Positions 1-7,526 of a DNA stretch of 11,983 bases are shown one piece after another. The notes beneath the pieces were generated by a model. The model did no database searches. It saw only the letters and a list, made by a program, of their open reading frames with translations, and was not told the DNA's origin. The stretch is from positions 1 to 11,983 of the forward strand of contig JAQUGU010000013.1 of NCBI GenBank assembly GCA_028683995.1. Reading direction: 5' to 3'. Position numbers and translations under genes: made by a program. The DNA comes from Syntrophomonadaceae bacterium (GTDB lineage Bacteria; Bacillota; Syntrophomonadia; Syntrophomonadales; Syntrophomonadaceae). The stretch's first letter is position 1. Every line of letters begins with the position of its first letter.

Positions 1-1778
1 GGTAAATTATCTATCCCAATTCTATCCCCGCTGCAAAGGCCTAACATCCGTTCCAGTATATTTTGCAGTTCTCTGATATTTCCAGACCAATGGTACTGCT
101 GCAGGTAGCGTACCACCTCAGGGTCTACCTGTTTTCTGGGTACACCGTCTTTTGCTGCCCAGCGCTCCAGGAAGTAATCCAGAAACAGGGGTATATCTTC
201 CCGACGGTTACGCAACGGGGGCAGGTTGACCGAAAAGACATTAAGTCGATAATATAAGTCCTGGCGGAAGTTCCCCCGTTCTACCTCTTTAAGCAGGTCT
301 TTGTTGGTAGCACAAATAATACGTACGTCAACCGGTACGACACTTTGACCACCGATACGAACAATTTTCTTTTCCTGCAAAACCCGCAGCAAGGCTACCT
401 GCTGTTCAAAGGGCATATCGCCAATCTCGTCCAGGAACAGGGTACCGCCACTGGCTAATTCAAACTTTCCGGGCCGCCCCCGGCGGCTGGCACCGGTAAA
501 AGCCCCTTCAACATAACCAAACAGTTCGCTGCTGATTAGTTCACGGGGAATAGCCCCACAGTTAACCGCAACAAAAGGACCATTACAACGAGAGCTTTGG
601 TTATGAATAGCCTGGGCAAAAACTTCTTTGCCGGTACCGCTTTCCCCGATAATAAGGACATTGCTATCGTTGCCGGCAGCAAGAGTAGCAATATTAATCG
701 CTTCCTGTAATTCCGGGTTATCCCCTATAATATCCTCAAAAGAAAACCGGGCTTGGGCACCGCTAAAGCGGTTAACCAGATTTTTTACATTCTTCATTGG
801 TTCAATAAAAATAATCCCACCATTTATATCACCGCGGTTATCATAAATTGCCTTTCCTGAGGCCAGGAGATGCATACTACCATTACGGCCTTCAAACATA
901 ATCTCCTCATCATTATAGGCTTTACCTCTAGCTAACATTTCCATGGTTGCCGGGGCGCTGCCGATAATTTCCTTAACGGAACTTCCCTGCAGTTCTCTTG
1001 GGGAAAGATTAAATAACTGGCAGGCAGCAGGGTTAGCCTGGGTTATAATACCATCCCGGTCAACAATTAAAATGCCGTCCTTAATATACTCCATAATGAA
1101 GTTTAAATGATTATTCATACACGCGAGTTCATTGTTTTTCTTTATAAGCCGTAACTCTTCCTCAATTACATTAACCGAGGCGGCTACCATTCCTAGTGTG
1201 TGTATAAAGGCATTTTCGGCCGGTCCCGATAATTGTAAGGCTCCAATTATCTGGTGCTCCTCGTCAAAGATAGGAGCTGCCGAACAGGTCCAGAAATGGA
1301 GACCCTTACAATAATGTTCAGGGCCGGAAACCTGAACTGGTTTACGCTCCACCAGAGCAATACCAATACCATTGGTACCTGCCTCTGTTTCGGCCCAGTT
1401 GGCCCCTTTGACTAAATCATTGCGCTCAGCAATTTCCATGGTTTCAGGATCACCCAGGGACTCCAAAAGATTAGCGTCCTGATCTGAGAGTATGACAATA
1501 AAGCCGGAACCAGCTACCAAAGAGTACAACTGTTTCATAAAAGGCCGGCTTACCTCAATTAATTCCTGGTGTTCAGCCAGGGTCTGCTCCATAGCTGCCG
1601 GGGATAGAAATCTACGCTTATTCCCGTTATAACCTGGATCAACCCCGGCCTTGTAACACCTAATCCATGATTGGGCTATTTCTGGCCGTACAATATTTCG
1701 CTCAATTTCCCCGCTGCTGATAGCTTTCTCCCAGGCCATATGAATTTCTGAAAATTTGGAGTTGTGGTTAAAGGCCAT
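1..1778 (-). CDS. AcoR-type sigma-54-dependent transcriptional activator (GAF-PAS-AAA+), 3' end outside window
   Basis: This reads as an enhancer-binding activator that uses ATP hydrolysis to open sigma-54 promoters. I translated the minus strand from ATG 1778-1776; 592 codons stay open to the left edge. Residues about 60-215 form an AcoR-family GAF sensor with the signatures EAGTNGIG, EHYCKG and WTCSAAPI. Residues about 225-330 look like a PAS domain. The AAA+ domain follows: Walker A GESGTGKE near residue 376, the sigma-54 contact loop GAFTGA near 423, Walker B GGTLFLDEIGD near 443, and the late motif FRQDLYYRLNVF. The C-terminal Fis-type helix-turn-helix should lie just beyond position 1. 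GGAGG sits 7 nt before the ATG, and only 15 nt separate this gene from the iron-sulfur gene upstream, so it is probably the last gene of the operon. AcoR relatives respond to acetoin or other small carbonyl metabolites; an aldehyde-related signal is inference here. Confidence 0.93.
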   Translation of the reverse strand, partial: MAFNHNSKFSEIHMAWEKAISSGEIERNIVRPEIAQSWIRCYKAGVDPGYNGNKRRFLSPAAMEQTLAEHQELIEVSRPFMKQLYSLVAGSGFIVILSDQDANLLESLGDPETMEIAERNDLVKGANWAETEAGTNGIGIALVERKPVQVSGPEHYCKGLHFWTCSAAPIFDEEHQIIGALQLSGPAENAFIHTLGMVAASVNVIEEELRLIKKNNELACMNNHLNFIMEYIKDGILIVDRDGIITQANPAACQLFNLSPRELQGSSVKEIIGSAPATMEMLARGKAYNDEEIMFEGRNGSMHLLASGKAIYDNRGDINGGIIFIEPMKNVKNLVNRFSGAQARFSFEDIIGDNPELQEAINIATLAAGNDSNVLIIGESGTGKEVFAQAIHNQSSRCNGPFVAVNCGAIPRELISSELFGYVEGAFTGASRRGRPGKFELASGGTLFLDEIGDMPFEQQVALLRVLQEKKIVRIGGQSVVPVDVRIICATNKDLLKEVERGNFRQDLYYRLNVFSVNLPPLRNRREDIPLFLDYFLERWAAKDGVPRKQVDPEVVRYLQQYHWSGNIRELQNILERMLGLCSGDRIGIDNL

Positions 1779-1793
1779 ATATCTTCCTCCACC

Positions 1794-2540
1794 TTAACCG
1801 TTAAATGTTTCTAACTTCCGTGCAAGTACTTTACGCCGGCAATTGGTGCAGAGCCGTAGCTCATCTGCATCGGCCTCCTGCTTGCTTCTATCTGCAATGT
1901 AGGCGAGCTGTTCCCGGGTAGCAAAATTCTTCCCACATTCTTCACAGGCCACCATGGTAAAATCCCGGTTCCAGATCCTTCTTATATTATTATCTTCCTG
2001 CACTTCAATACATCCGGTGGGACAAACTTCGGCACAGGCAGCACAGCCAATACAGGCGGCTGAGGCATCGTCATAGGGAGTGGCAACCCGTTTATCGGTT
2101 CCACGCATAACCGTGGATATAGCACTTGCTCCCATTGCGGCACAGGCATTAACACATAAACGGCAGAGAATACATTTCTCATACGGGTCTTCCACCAGAT
2201 TGTTTTCCGTACAAAGGTACTCCTTGTAAAGAGTTTGCATAAACAGACTGTTGGGAGCACGTTTGTAGAGTAACATGGCAATATTACGCCTGATTTTATC
2301 TATCTGCGGGGTGGAAGTTTTTACTTCTATACCATCATTAACCGGATAGGTACAGGAAGCTACCACACGGCTGGAACCGTTCTTAGTTACTTCCACCATA
2401 CAAAAACGACAGCTGCCCTGACCGCCAAAAGCTTCATGGTAGCACAGGGTGGGAATATGAATCCCAGTTCTTCTGGTTGCTTCCAGAATAGTCTCACCAG
2501 GCTGAGCTTCTATTTCTATACCGTCAATAAGAATTTTCAT
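1794..2540 (-). CDS. NuoG/HoxU-like iron-sulfur subunit with [2Fe-2S] and two [4Fe-4S] sites plus a CxxC/CxxC tail
   Basis: Electron-relay subunit of the NADH-linked module, 248 residues, soluble. A plant-type [2Fe-2S] ferredoxin domain carries C33, C44, C47 and C63. Two bacterial ferredoxin motifs follow: C123/C126/C129/C133 and C163/C166/C169/C173. The tail has two further pairs, C199/C202 and C231/C234, resembling a zinc ribbon or rubredoxin-like knuckle. The His-Cys3 cluster found after the [2Fe-2S] domain in NuoG and in [FeFe]-hydrogenase large subunits is missing: that stretch reads RAPNSLFM. There is also no H-cluster or molybdopterin domain. I chose ATG 2540 because a G-rich ribosome binding site lies between the stop of the preceding gene (2555) and this ATG; a longer reading to 2585 would overlap that gene and begin with unrelated residues. 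In the proposed Wor/Bfu complex this would be the subunit joining the flavin module to the catalytic half. That role is inferred from context. Confidence 0.92.
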   Translation of the reverse strand: MKILIDGIEIEAQPGETILEATRRTGIHIPTLCYHEAFGGQGSCRFCMVEVTKNGSSRVVASCTYPVNDGIEVKTSTPQIDKIRRNIAMLLYKRAPNSLFMQTLYKEYLCTENNLVEDPYEKCILCRLCVNACAAMGASAISTVMRGTDKRVATPYDDASAACIGCAACAEVCPTGCIEVQEDNNIRRIWNRDFTMVACEECGKNFATREQLAYIADRSKQEADADELRLCTNCRRKVLARKLETFNG

Positions 2541-2554
2541 TATCCCTACCCCCC

Positions 2555-4354
2555 TTACCTTACTTTTACCGCCAGGAACTGGCAATCGTTAATACATTCT
2601 CCACATTTGATACATTTGCTGTTATCTATAACATGAGGTTGTTTCTTTTCGCCCTGCACTGCATCTACCGGACAGTTTTTAGCACATAAGCCGCAGCCAT
2701 TACACAACTCGGCGTCAATGTAGAACTCGCTCAGTTCTTTACATACGCCGGCAGGACAGCGATGATTAACAATATGCTCCAGGTATTCATCCCGAAAGTA
2801 CTTCAGGGTAGACAATACCGGATTAGGAGCAGTACGTCCCAGGGCACAGAGAGCAGCCGTTTTAACCGTTTCCCCGATATCCTCCAGTAAATCCAGATCC
2901 TGCAGGCAGCCCCCACCATTGCAGATGCGTTCCAGAATTTCTAACATGCTCCTGATGCCCTCACGACAAGGAACACATTTACCGCAGGATTCACCGGCTA
3001 AAAACTGCAGGTAATAGCGGGCAACCTCTACCATACAGGTGCGGTCGTCCATAACAATCATTCCGCCCGAGCCCATCATGGACCCGGCCTGGCCCAGGGA
3101 GTCGAAGTCAACCTTGAGATCGAGCAGGGATTCGGGTATACAACCCCCGGAAGGACCACCGGTTTGCACCGCTTTAAATTTACGTTTACCGGGAACGCCT
3201 CCCCCGATAGTAAAGATTATGTCACGCAGTGAAGTTCCCATAGGGACTTCTACCAGACCGGTGTTTACCACTTTGCCTACCAGGGAGAAGACCTTGGTTC
3301 CCTTACTTCCCGCAGTACCGGTAGAAGCAAATTTTTTAGCCCCTTCCAGCAGTATTAACGGAACATTAGACCAGGTCTCGACATTGTTTATTACCGTTGG
3401 TTGTCCCCATAAGCCTTTTTCCGTGGGGAAAACATATTTATCCCAGGGTTCGCCAACATTTCCTTCAATAGATGCTAAAAGGGCAGTCTCTTCTCCACAA
3501 ACAAAGGCTCCCCCGCCTCGTACTATTTCTATATCAAAATTCAGGCCCGACCCCAGGATATTGTCACCCATGAAACCGTGTTCCCGGGCATCGCTGATAG
3601 CCTTGGTAAGGGCCGCTACTGAACCCGCGTATTCATCACGAACATAAATAAAACCCTTTGCAGCACCTACCGTATAGGCACAAATCAACATACCTTCCAG
3701 TATGTTGTGGGGATCACCTTCCATGATACTCTCATCCATGAATGCGCCCGGGTCACCTTCATCCCCATTACACACAATGTACTTCGGGGTTGAAGTTGTA
3801 GCCTGACATGCTTTCCACTTAAGCCCGGTAGGGAATCCACCACCACCACGGCCACGTAAACCGGCGTCAATAATCTCCTGCACCACTGCTTCCGGCTTCA
3901 TCTTAAGAGCCTTACGCAGTGCCTGGTAACCTTGCCGATCCAGGTAGTCCTGCAGAGATTCAGGATTAATCAGGCCTACATTGCGCAGAGCTTTTTTCAA
4001 TTGCATACTGTTAAAGGCGACTTTCTCCAGGTTTTGCACCCGTTTTTTACTCTGGGGGTCGCGATATAGCAGACGTTTTATTAATTCATTGCCTTTTATA
4101 CTTTTTTCTATTATCTCTTCCACATCGCCGGCTTTTACCTGACAGTACGTTATATCATCAGGCAGAATACGTACAAATGGCCCACTGGAACAAAGACCAT
4201 GGCAACCGGTAGCCTTAATATCATCACTACTGGCAAGCTCAAAAAGTCCCCCCGGGTTATTTTTAAAGGCCTGATATACGTCGAGGCCACCGTTGGCTAT
4301 ACAGCCGGTACCACAACAAACCAGAACCTGTTTTCGCTTACTCTTTTTTCCCAT
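2555..4354 (-). CDS. NuoF/HydB-like NADH-binding flavoprotein subunit with C-terminal 2x[4Fe-4S] ferredoxin domain
   Basis: This is the flavin subunit that exchanges electrons with NAD(H) and, in bifurcating relatives, splits them with ferredoxin. In the 599-residue product, an N-terminal thioredoxin-like [2Fe-2S] domain has C13, C18, C51 and C55. The FMN/NADH-binding core shows the glycine-rich GRGGGGFPTG near 168-177 and GDEGDPGAFMDE from about 197. An SLBB region leads to the NuoF [4Fe-4S] ligands C457, C460, C463 and C503. The tail has CPAGVC at 533-538 and two ferredoxin motifs (C551/554/557/561 and C581/584/587/591). That tail is absent from respiratory NuoF but usual in HydB of bifurcating hydrogenases, which argues against complex I. 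The chosen ATG 4354 has GGAGG just upstream; an in-frame ATG at 4378 lacks one. The gene overlaps the NuoE-like gene by 17 nt, suggesting translational coupling. Confidence 0.95.
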   Translation of the reverse strand: MGKKSKRKQVLVCCGTGCIANGGLDVYQAFKNNPGGLFELASSDDIKATGCHGLCSSGPFVRILPDDITYCQVKAGDVEEIIEKSIKGNELIKRLLYRDPQSKKRVQNLEKVAFNSMQLKKALRNVGLINPESLQDYLDRQGYQALRKALKMKPEAVVQEIIDAGLRGRGGGGFPTGLKWKACQATTSTPKYIVCNGDEGDPGAFMDESIMEGDPHNILEGMLICAYTVGAAKGFIYVRDEYAGSVAALTKAISDAREHGFMGDNILGSGLNFDIEIVRGGGAFVCGEETALLASIEGNVGEPWDKYVFPTEKGLWGQPTVINNVETWSNVPLILLEGAKKFASTGTAGSKGTKVFSLVGKVVNTGLVEVPMGTSLRDIIFTIGGGVPGKRKFKAVQTGGPSGGCIPESLLDLKVDFDSLGQAGSMMGSGGMIVMDDRTCMVEVARYYLQFLAGESCGKCVPCREGIRSMLEILERICNGGGCLQDLDLLEDIGETVKTAALCALGRTAPNPVLSTLKYFRDEYLEHIVNHRCPAGVCKELSEFYIDAELCNGCGLCAKNCPVDAVQGEKKQPHVIDNSKCIKCGECINDCQFLAVKVR

Positions 4355-4841
4355 ATTCAGGCCCTCCATACTCTGCAATTACTTGTCTGATACCGGCCGC
4401 ATTTAAGTGGGGGTGAACCTTACCATTGGCCAGCAGTGCCGGAGCTATGGCACAGGCACCTATGCAGTTGACCGTCTCCAGAGAAAACTGGAGATCAGCA
4501 GTAGTCTCACCAGGCTTGATGTTCAGCCTGCTGCAAATTTCATCAATAATAATCTGAGATCCCTTGATGTGGCAGGTGGTTCCGTCACATACCTTAAAAT
4601 GTACCCTGCCCCGGGGAACCAGACTAAAGGCCTTGTAAAAGGTGGCCATACTATATACCTGGCTGAAAGGTACCCCGGTATACTGAGCAGTAGCTTCCAG
4701 GGCCTGACGCGGTAAATAATTAAAATGGCGGCTAATGTCATGCATTATAGCCATGATATAGCGTTTTTCGCCGGGATATTTATTTATAATGGCATCTAAT
4801 TCTTCGCTCTGATTTGTAATTAGTGCATCTGTTTCCAACAA
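4338..4841 (-). CDS. NuoE/HydC-like thioredoxin-fold [2Fe-2S] subunit
   Basis: Small partner of the NuoF-like flavoprotein. It has an N-terminal helical bundle (IINKYPGEKRYIMAIMHD, then the NYLPRQALEA region) followed by a thioredoxin-like [2Fe-2S] domain with the ligand pattern CDGTTC ... CIGAC, the C-x4-C and C-x3-C spacing typical of NuoE. I favour a TTG start at 4841 or 4838 (about 167 residues), because AAGGAGG lies 5-8 nt upstream. The reading frame extends to a GTG at 4871, but that codon is buried in the 3' arm of a strong hairpin (4864-4897) and has only a poorly spaced GGAG. The gene lies 98 nt after the AOR stop from the chosen start, and its 3' end overlaps the NuoF-like gene. The family is certain; the start is not. 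Confidence 0.93.
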   Translation of the reverse strand: MLETDALITNQSEELDAIINKYPGEKRYIMAIMHDISRHFNYLPRQALEATAQYTGVPFSQVYSMATFYKAFSLVPRGRVHFKVCDGTTCHIKGSQIIIDEICSRLNIKPGETTADLQFSLETVNCIGACAIAPALLANGKVHPHLNAAGIRQVIAEYGGPEYGKKE

Positions 4842-4863
4842 CAATGCCTCCTTTTTATTAATT

Positions 4864-4897
4864 GCTGCCACCTTCTCCGCGAAGGGAAGATGGCAGC
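4864..4897 (-). other. Intercistronic hairpin between AOR and NuoE-like genes
   Basis: GCTGCCATCTTC pairs with GAAGGTGGCAGC (minus-strand reading), giving 12 pairs with one G-U, around a 10-nt loop. No U-run follows, only an A-rich stretch leading into AAGGAGG, so this is not a standard terminator. It is more likely an mRNA-processing or stability element that sets the ratio of catalytic to flavin subunits. It also hides the GTG at 4871 and so supports the TTG start. Confidence 0.7.
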
Positions 4898-4939
4898 TAT
4901 TAAAGGAAGGTGATACGGTAATGAAGGTTTTAATCGTCT

Positions 4940-6748
4940 TTAGATAGCAACATCGGTCATACCAAGTTCATTAAGTTTAGCTTGACCCGGAACTCCATTC
5001 TCATCCCAGCCCCGGACTTGATAATATTCAACCAGCATTTCTTCCAGTTTTACTACATTGCCTTTATGGGGTCCGCCTTTCATCGGTTCTTCCAGAAGTC
5101 GAGGCGGAAGGGTATCGTCCTTCTTGCTTAACCCGGCTTTCAGGTTAAATACCTTTTCCAAATTCCATACCCGTTCGCCAACTAACAGGAATTCCTCATC
5201 GCTAAGATTTAAACCGGTAGCTGTACGCAGTTCTTCAGCTATCTCCGGTAAACCTATGGCAAATGTGGTAAACAGGCATATTCCGGCGGAATCGACCAGA
5301 GCGGTAAGATCCTGGAATACCTTCAGTAGACCTGGTTTGCCCTCAGTAGTATCCGGATCTACCTTTTCCGGAATACCCAGCACTTCAGGAGAGGTCATAT
5401 AACCGCGAACATGACACCCACCCCGGTTGGAAGTGGCATATTCCAGGCCGATGCCCTGCTGTCCCCGGGGGTCATAAGCCGGCATTTCCTGTTTTTTAAC
5501 TGACATGGAGTATTCCGGGTGGCCGTATTTCTCCGCTAAACGGTAGGAACCCTCGGCCAGTTCATCGCCGAAGCCTTCACGGTAAGCGGTCTGGCGGGTC
5601 ATTTCCACCAGCATATCGGTATCACCCCAGTTCAGGTCAGCCTTTTCACGAGGAATAAATCCCTTTTCTACCATCTCTACTGCGCAGGCAATAGTAGCTG
5701 CTAAAGTAATGGGATCCATCCCCAGTTCATTACAGAGGAAGTTAGCCTTGGAAGCAGCTTCAAAATCATCTATATCCAAATTGGAACCAAAGCCCCAGGT
5801 AGCCTCATACTCAGGCCCTTCCCCTATACCTTTGTACTTGCCTTTATTCTTGCTTACCCGGCCACAACCGATAGGACAGCCAAAACAACCTTTGTTACGT
5901 ATCAGGTTGTGCTCTGCTTGATATTCGCCGGAAATTTTCTCCGCATTAGGATAAACCGCGGCTTCACTGAAGTTCTTAACCGGCAGGCCACCATGTTCAT
6001 TTAATATATTGACCAGTACGTTAGTGCCATAGGCAGCCAGTCCCGCACCAGTTACCGGATGGGCTTTCAGTTTGGCCCGGGTATCGGTAATAGCATTTAA
6101 AAATCCTTCGTAATCGGCAATTTTGATTCCCCTGGTACCGCGCACGGCAACCGCTTTTAGATTTTTGGAGCCCATAACCGCACCTACTCCGGAACGTCCG
6201 GCAGCACGATTATATTCGTTCATAATGCAGGCAAATTTGACCAGGTTCTCGCCGGCTGGTCCAATACAAGCTACTTTAGCTTCTTCATCAGTAGCAGCCT
6301 TGACCAGGTCGGTAGTATCATGAGCATCCTTGCCCCAGAGGTCTTCGGCATCGCGCAGCTCTATCTGATCGTTGTTAATCCATAGATATACCGGTTTTTC
6401 TGCGCGCCCTTCAAAGATAATGCCATCATAACCGGCAAACTTCAGCTCCGGGCCCCAGTTTCCGCCCGAGTTGGAAGCAGCAATAGTGCCGTTTAAGGGG
6501 CCTTTGGTAACCACATTGAAACGTCCGCCTGATCCGGCCAGGGTGCCGGTAAGGGGACCAGTAATAAATATCATTTTATTTTCCGGGCTCAAGGGATCTA
6601 TCTGAGGGTCAACCTCTTTAGTGTAAATTCTTGTCCCCAAACCCCGAGCGCCAATATAATTTTTCATGTCATCATTATTTAGTTTTTCTAACTTTATAGT
6701 CTTATCGCTCAAGTTTACCCGTATCATATTTCCTGTCCATGCATACAT
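4940..6748 (-). CDS. aor: Aldehyde:ferredoxin oxidoreductase family tungstopterin enzyme (AOR/WOR), catalytic subunit
   Basis: Members of this family oxidise aldehydes to carboxylic acids, usually reversibly, at a tungsten-bis-pyranopterin centre next to one [4Fe-4S] cluster. The 602-residue length is normal for the family. The start MYAWTGNMIRVNL and the following GLGTRIY and GPLTGT segments are typical of the N-terminal pterin-binding domain. Cluster ligands are clear: C288, C291 and C295 in CFGCPIGC, with the fourth, C491, in DSAGIC. The stretch ATSNRGGCHVRG near 436-447 is the family's pterin-contacting loop. GGAGG lies 11 nt before the ATG, inside the last codons of the upstream ferredoxin-like gene, and only 3 nt separate the two genes, so they are translationally coupled. 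With the NuoE/F/G-like genes downstream it probably forms a multi-subunit NAD- and ferredoxin-linked enzyme (WorL-like role). Tungsten rather than molybdenum, and the aldehyde used, are inferred from the family. Confidence 0.96.
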   Translation of the reverse strand: MYAWTGNMIRVNLSDKTIKLEKLNNDDMKNYIGARGLGTRIYTKEVDPQIDPLSPENKMIFITGPLTGTLAGSGGRFNVVTKGPLNGTIAASNSGGNWGPELKFAGYDGIIFEGRAEKPVYLWINNDQIELRDAEDLWGKDAHDTTDLVKAATDEEAKVACIGPAGENLVKFACIMNEYNRAAGRSGVGAVMGSKNLKAVAVRGTRGIKIADYEGFLNAITDTRAKLKAHPVTGAGLAAYGTNVLVNILNEHGGLPVKNFSEAAVYPNAEKISGEYQAEHNLIRNKGCFGCPIGCGRVSKNKGKYKGIGEGPEYEATWGFGSNLDIDDFEAASKANFLCNELGMDPITLAATIACAVEMVEKGFIPREKADLNWGDTDMLVEMTRQTAYREGFGDELAEGSYRLAEKYGHPEYSMSVKKQEMPAYDPRGQQGIGLEYATSNRGGCHVRGYMTSPEVLGIPEKVDPDTTEGKPGLLKVFQDLTALVDSAGICLFTTFAIGLPEIAEELRTATGLNLSDEEFLLVGERVWNLEKVFNLKAGLSKKDDTLPPRLLEEPMKGGPHKGNVVKLEEMLVEYYQVRGWDENGVPGQAKLNELGMTDVAI

Positions 6749-6751
6749 AAC

Positions 6752-7228
6752 TTAGCCCACCTCCTCATAGACGTCCTTGAACCTGGCTGCATAATCTTTC
6801 CGTTTAGTAAAGTTGGCGGCATTAGCATCCTGATAGCTAATAGCACCAGAGGGACACAGTTTAACACAGGCGGGATCCCCACCACAAAGGTCACATTTAA
6901 CCATCTTATCTTCAACATAATCGTAGAGAGTAGCTCCCAGAGGGCAGGCAATAGCACACATCTTGCAACGTAAGCATCTGTCATGGTTTACTACCATAGC
7001 CCCGTTATTATCCCGGGAAATAGCTCCTACCGGGCATACGGCCATGCATGCAGCTGAAGTGCATTGCTGGCATACTACTGGAGTTGAAAAACCTACTCTT
7101 TCAAAGCTAAATACTGATATGCGAGCTCGAGCCGGGTTAATCTCACCAGTATGGGTATATGAACATACAAGTTCACAAGTACGGCAACCGGTGCATTTTT
7201 CAGGTTGTACTACTAAAATTTTGTCCAT
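6752..7228 (-). CDS. Four-cluster [4Fe-4S] ferredoxin-like electron-transfer subunit (WorS/HycB/CooF-like)
   Basis: A soluble 158-residue polyferredoxin with sixteen cysteines in four complete cluster motifs: C12/15/18/22, C53/56/61/65, C85/88/91/95 and C112/115/121/125. This is the four-cluster pattern of HycB, CooF and the small subunits paired with AOR-type enzymes. It should carry electrons from the tungstopterin subunit encoded immediately downstream (3-nt gap) to the flavin module. It is the first gene of the operon behind the sigma-54 promoter. The ATG at 7228 gives the usual start MDKILVVQPEKC. Its only good ribosome binding site, AAGGAGGTGA at 7260-7269, is unusually far away (34 nt from GGAGG to ATG), with an 8-bp hairpin filling the gap. 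No alternative in-frame ATG, GTG or TTG exists between them. Confidence 0.94.
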   Translation of the reverse strand: MDKILVVQPEKCTGCRTCELVCSYTHTGEINPARARISVFSFERVGFSTPVVCQQCTSAACMAVCPVGAISRDNNGAMVVNHDRCLRCKMCAIACPLGATLYDYVEDKMVKCDLCGGDPACVKLCPSGAISYQDANAANFTKRKDYAARFKDVYEEVG

Positions 7229-7234
7229 AATGTC

Positions 7235-7257
7235 CTGGTTTTTCCGTAGAAAACCAG
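7235..7257 (-). other. Hairpin between the Shine-Dalgarno and start codon of the first operon gene
   Basis: On the minus strand CTGGTTTT and AAAACCAG form an 8-bp stem with a 7-nt loop. It lies between AAGGAGGTGA (7260-7269) and the ATG at 7228. Folding would shorten the effective distance between GGAGG and ATG from 34 to about 11 nt, so the hairpin may make this distant site usable. The pairing is seen directly; the function is inferred. Confidence 0.6.
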
Positions 7258-7259
7258 TT

Positions 7260-7269
7260 TCACCTCCTT
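7260..7269 (-). promoter_or_regulatory. Displaced ribosome binding site of the ferredoxin-like gene
   Basis: AAGGAGGTGA is a near-perfect anti-16S match, but it lies 34 nt (GGAGG to ATG) from the only sensible start codon. No other reading frame starting nearby gives a recognisable product. Confidence 0.55.
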
Positions 7270-7341
7270 GTTTAAATTATTTGGCTACGTTTTCGACCAA
7301 CATAATAGATGACGCTGATCCCTTCTTTCCTTAAAAGTTTG

Positions 7342-7382
7342 GTGATAAACTCCTGATTACACCTTTCCCAGGGGTTTATCAC
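7342..7382 (-). other. Large inverted repeat / hairpin in the operon leader
   Basis: GTGATAAAC at 7342-7350 pairs exactly with GTTTATCAC at 7374-7382. Two more G-C pairs follow after one imperfect position (A-C in the operon mRNA, G-U on the other strand), around a 17-nt loop. It sits about 135-175 nt downstream of the predicted start of transcription and about 115 nt before the first gene. No U-run follows in the mRNA sense. It could be part of a structured leader RNA or a DNA operator. I could not match it to a known riboswitch. Confidence 0.55.
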
Positions 7383-7498
7383 ATACCCTTTTAGGGTTGA
7401 AAGGGGGGGAATTTGGGGTAAATTAACTGGCTTATCTAATAGTATTAGGAATTAAGGATTGCTACTGCGACTATTAATGCTTCCCCCCGGTATAAAAC

Positions 7499-7518
7499 TG
7501 TTTGCCTGTTGTTTGCCT
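7499..7518. repeat. Tandem 9-bp direct repeat at the predicted transcription start
   Basis: TGTTTGCCT occurs at 7499-7507 and again at 7510-7518, an 11-bp step (about one helical turn). The pair overlaps the expected start of transcription from the sigma-54 promoter and could be a repressor site. No function is shown. Confidence 0.6.
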
Positions 7519-7526
7519 ATATCTAA

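Noticed and set aside
2541..2585. Longer N-terminus for the NuoG-like subunit starting at 2585
   Set aside because: It would overlap the end of the NuoF-like gene and adds residues unlike the family; the G-rich ribosome binding site points to ATG 2540.
3039..3647. A 202-codon open frame on the plus strand opposite the NuoF-like gene
   Set aside because: It is antisense to a clearly conserved gene, has no ribosome binding site or recognisable domain, and its composition is that of a shadow frame.
1794..4841. Complex I (NuoEFG) or an [FeFe]-hydrogenase HydABC set
   Set aside because: No membrane subunits are present, the NuoG-like protein has no catalytic or H-cluster domain, and the NuoF-like protein has the extra ferredoxin tail of bifurcating enzymes; the catalytic partner in the operon is the AOR.
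4864..4897. The intercistronic hairpin as an intrinsic terminator
   Set aside because: It is followed by an A-rich stretch and a ribosome binding site, not a U-run, and the genes on both sides belong to one functional set.
1794..7228. A Bam-type benzoyl-CoA reductase cluster (BamB-I also has AOR-, ferredoxin-, NuoE- and NuoF-like subunits)
   Set aside because: No heterodisulfide-reductase-like (BamD/E) or BamF subunits are present, the NuoG-like gene is short, and no aromatic-degradation genes are nearby.
7499..7519. Resemblance of minus-strand AGGCAAAC repeats to the GGCAAACC of cyclic-di-GMP-I riboswitches, tempting beside diguanylate cyclase genes
   Set aside because: The following GAAA loop and GCAAAGCC segment of that riboswitch are absent, and the repeat lies at the predicted start of transcription.
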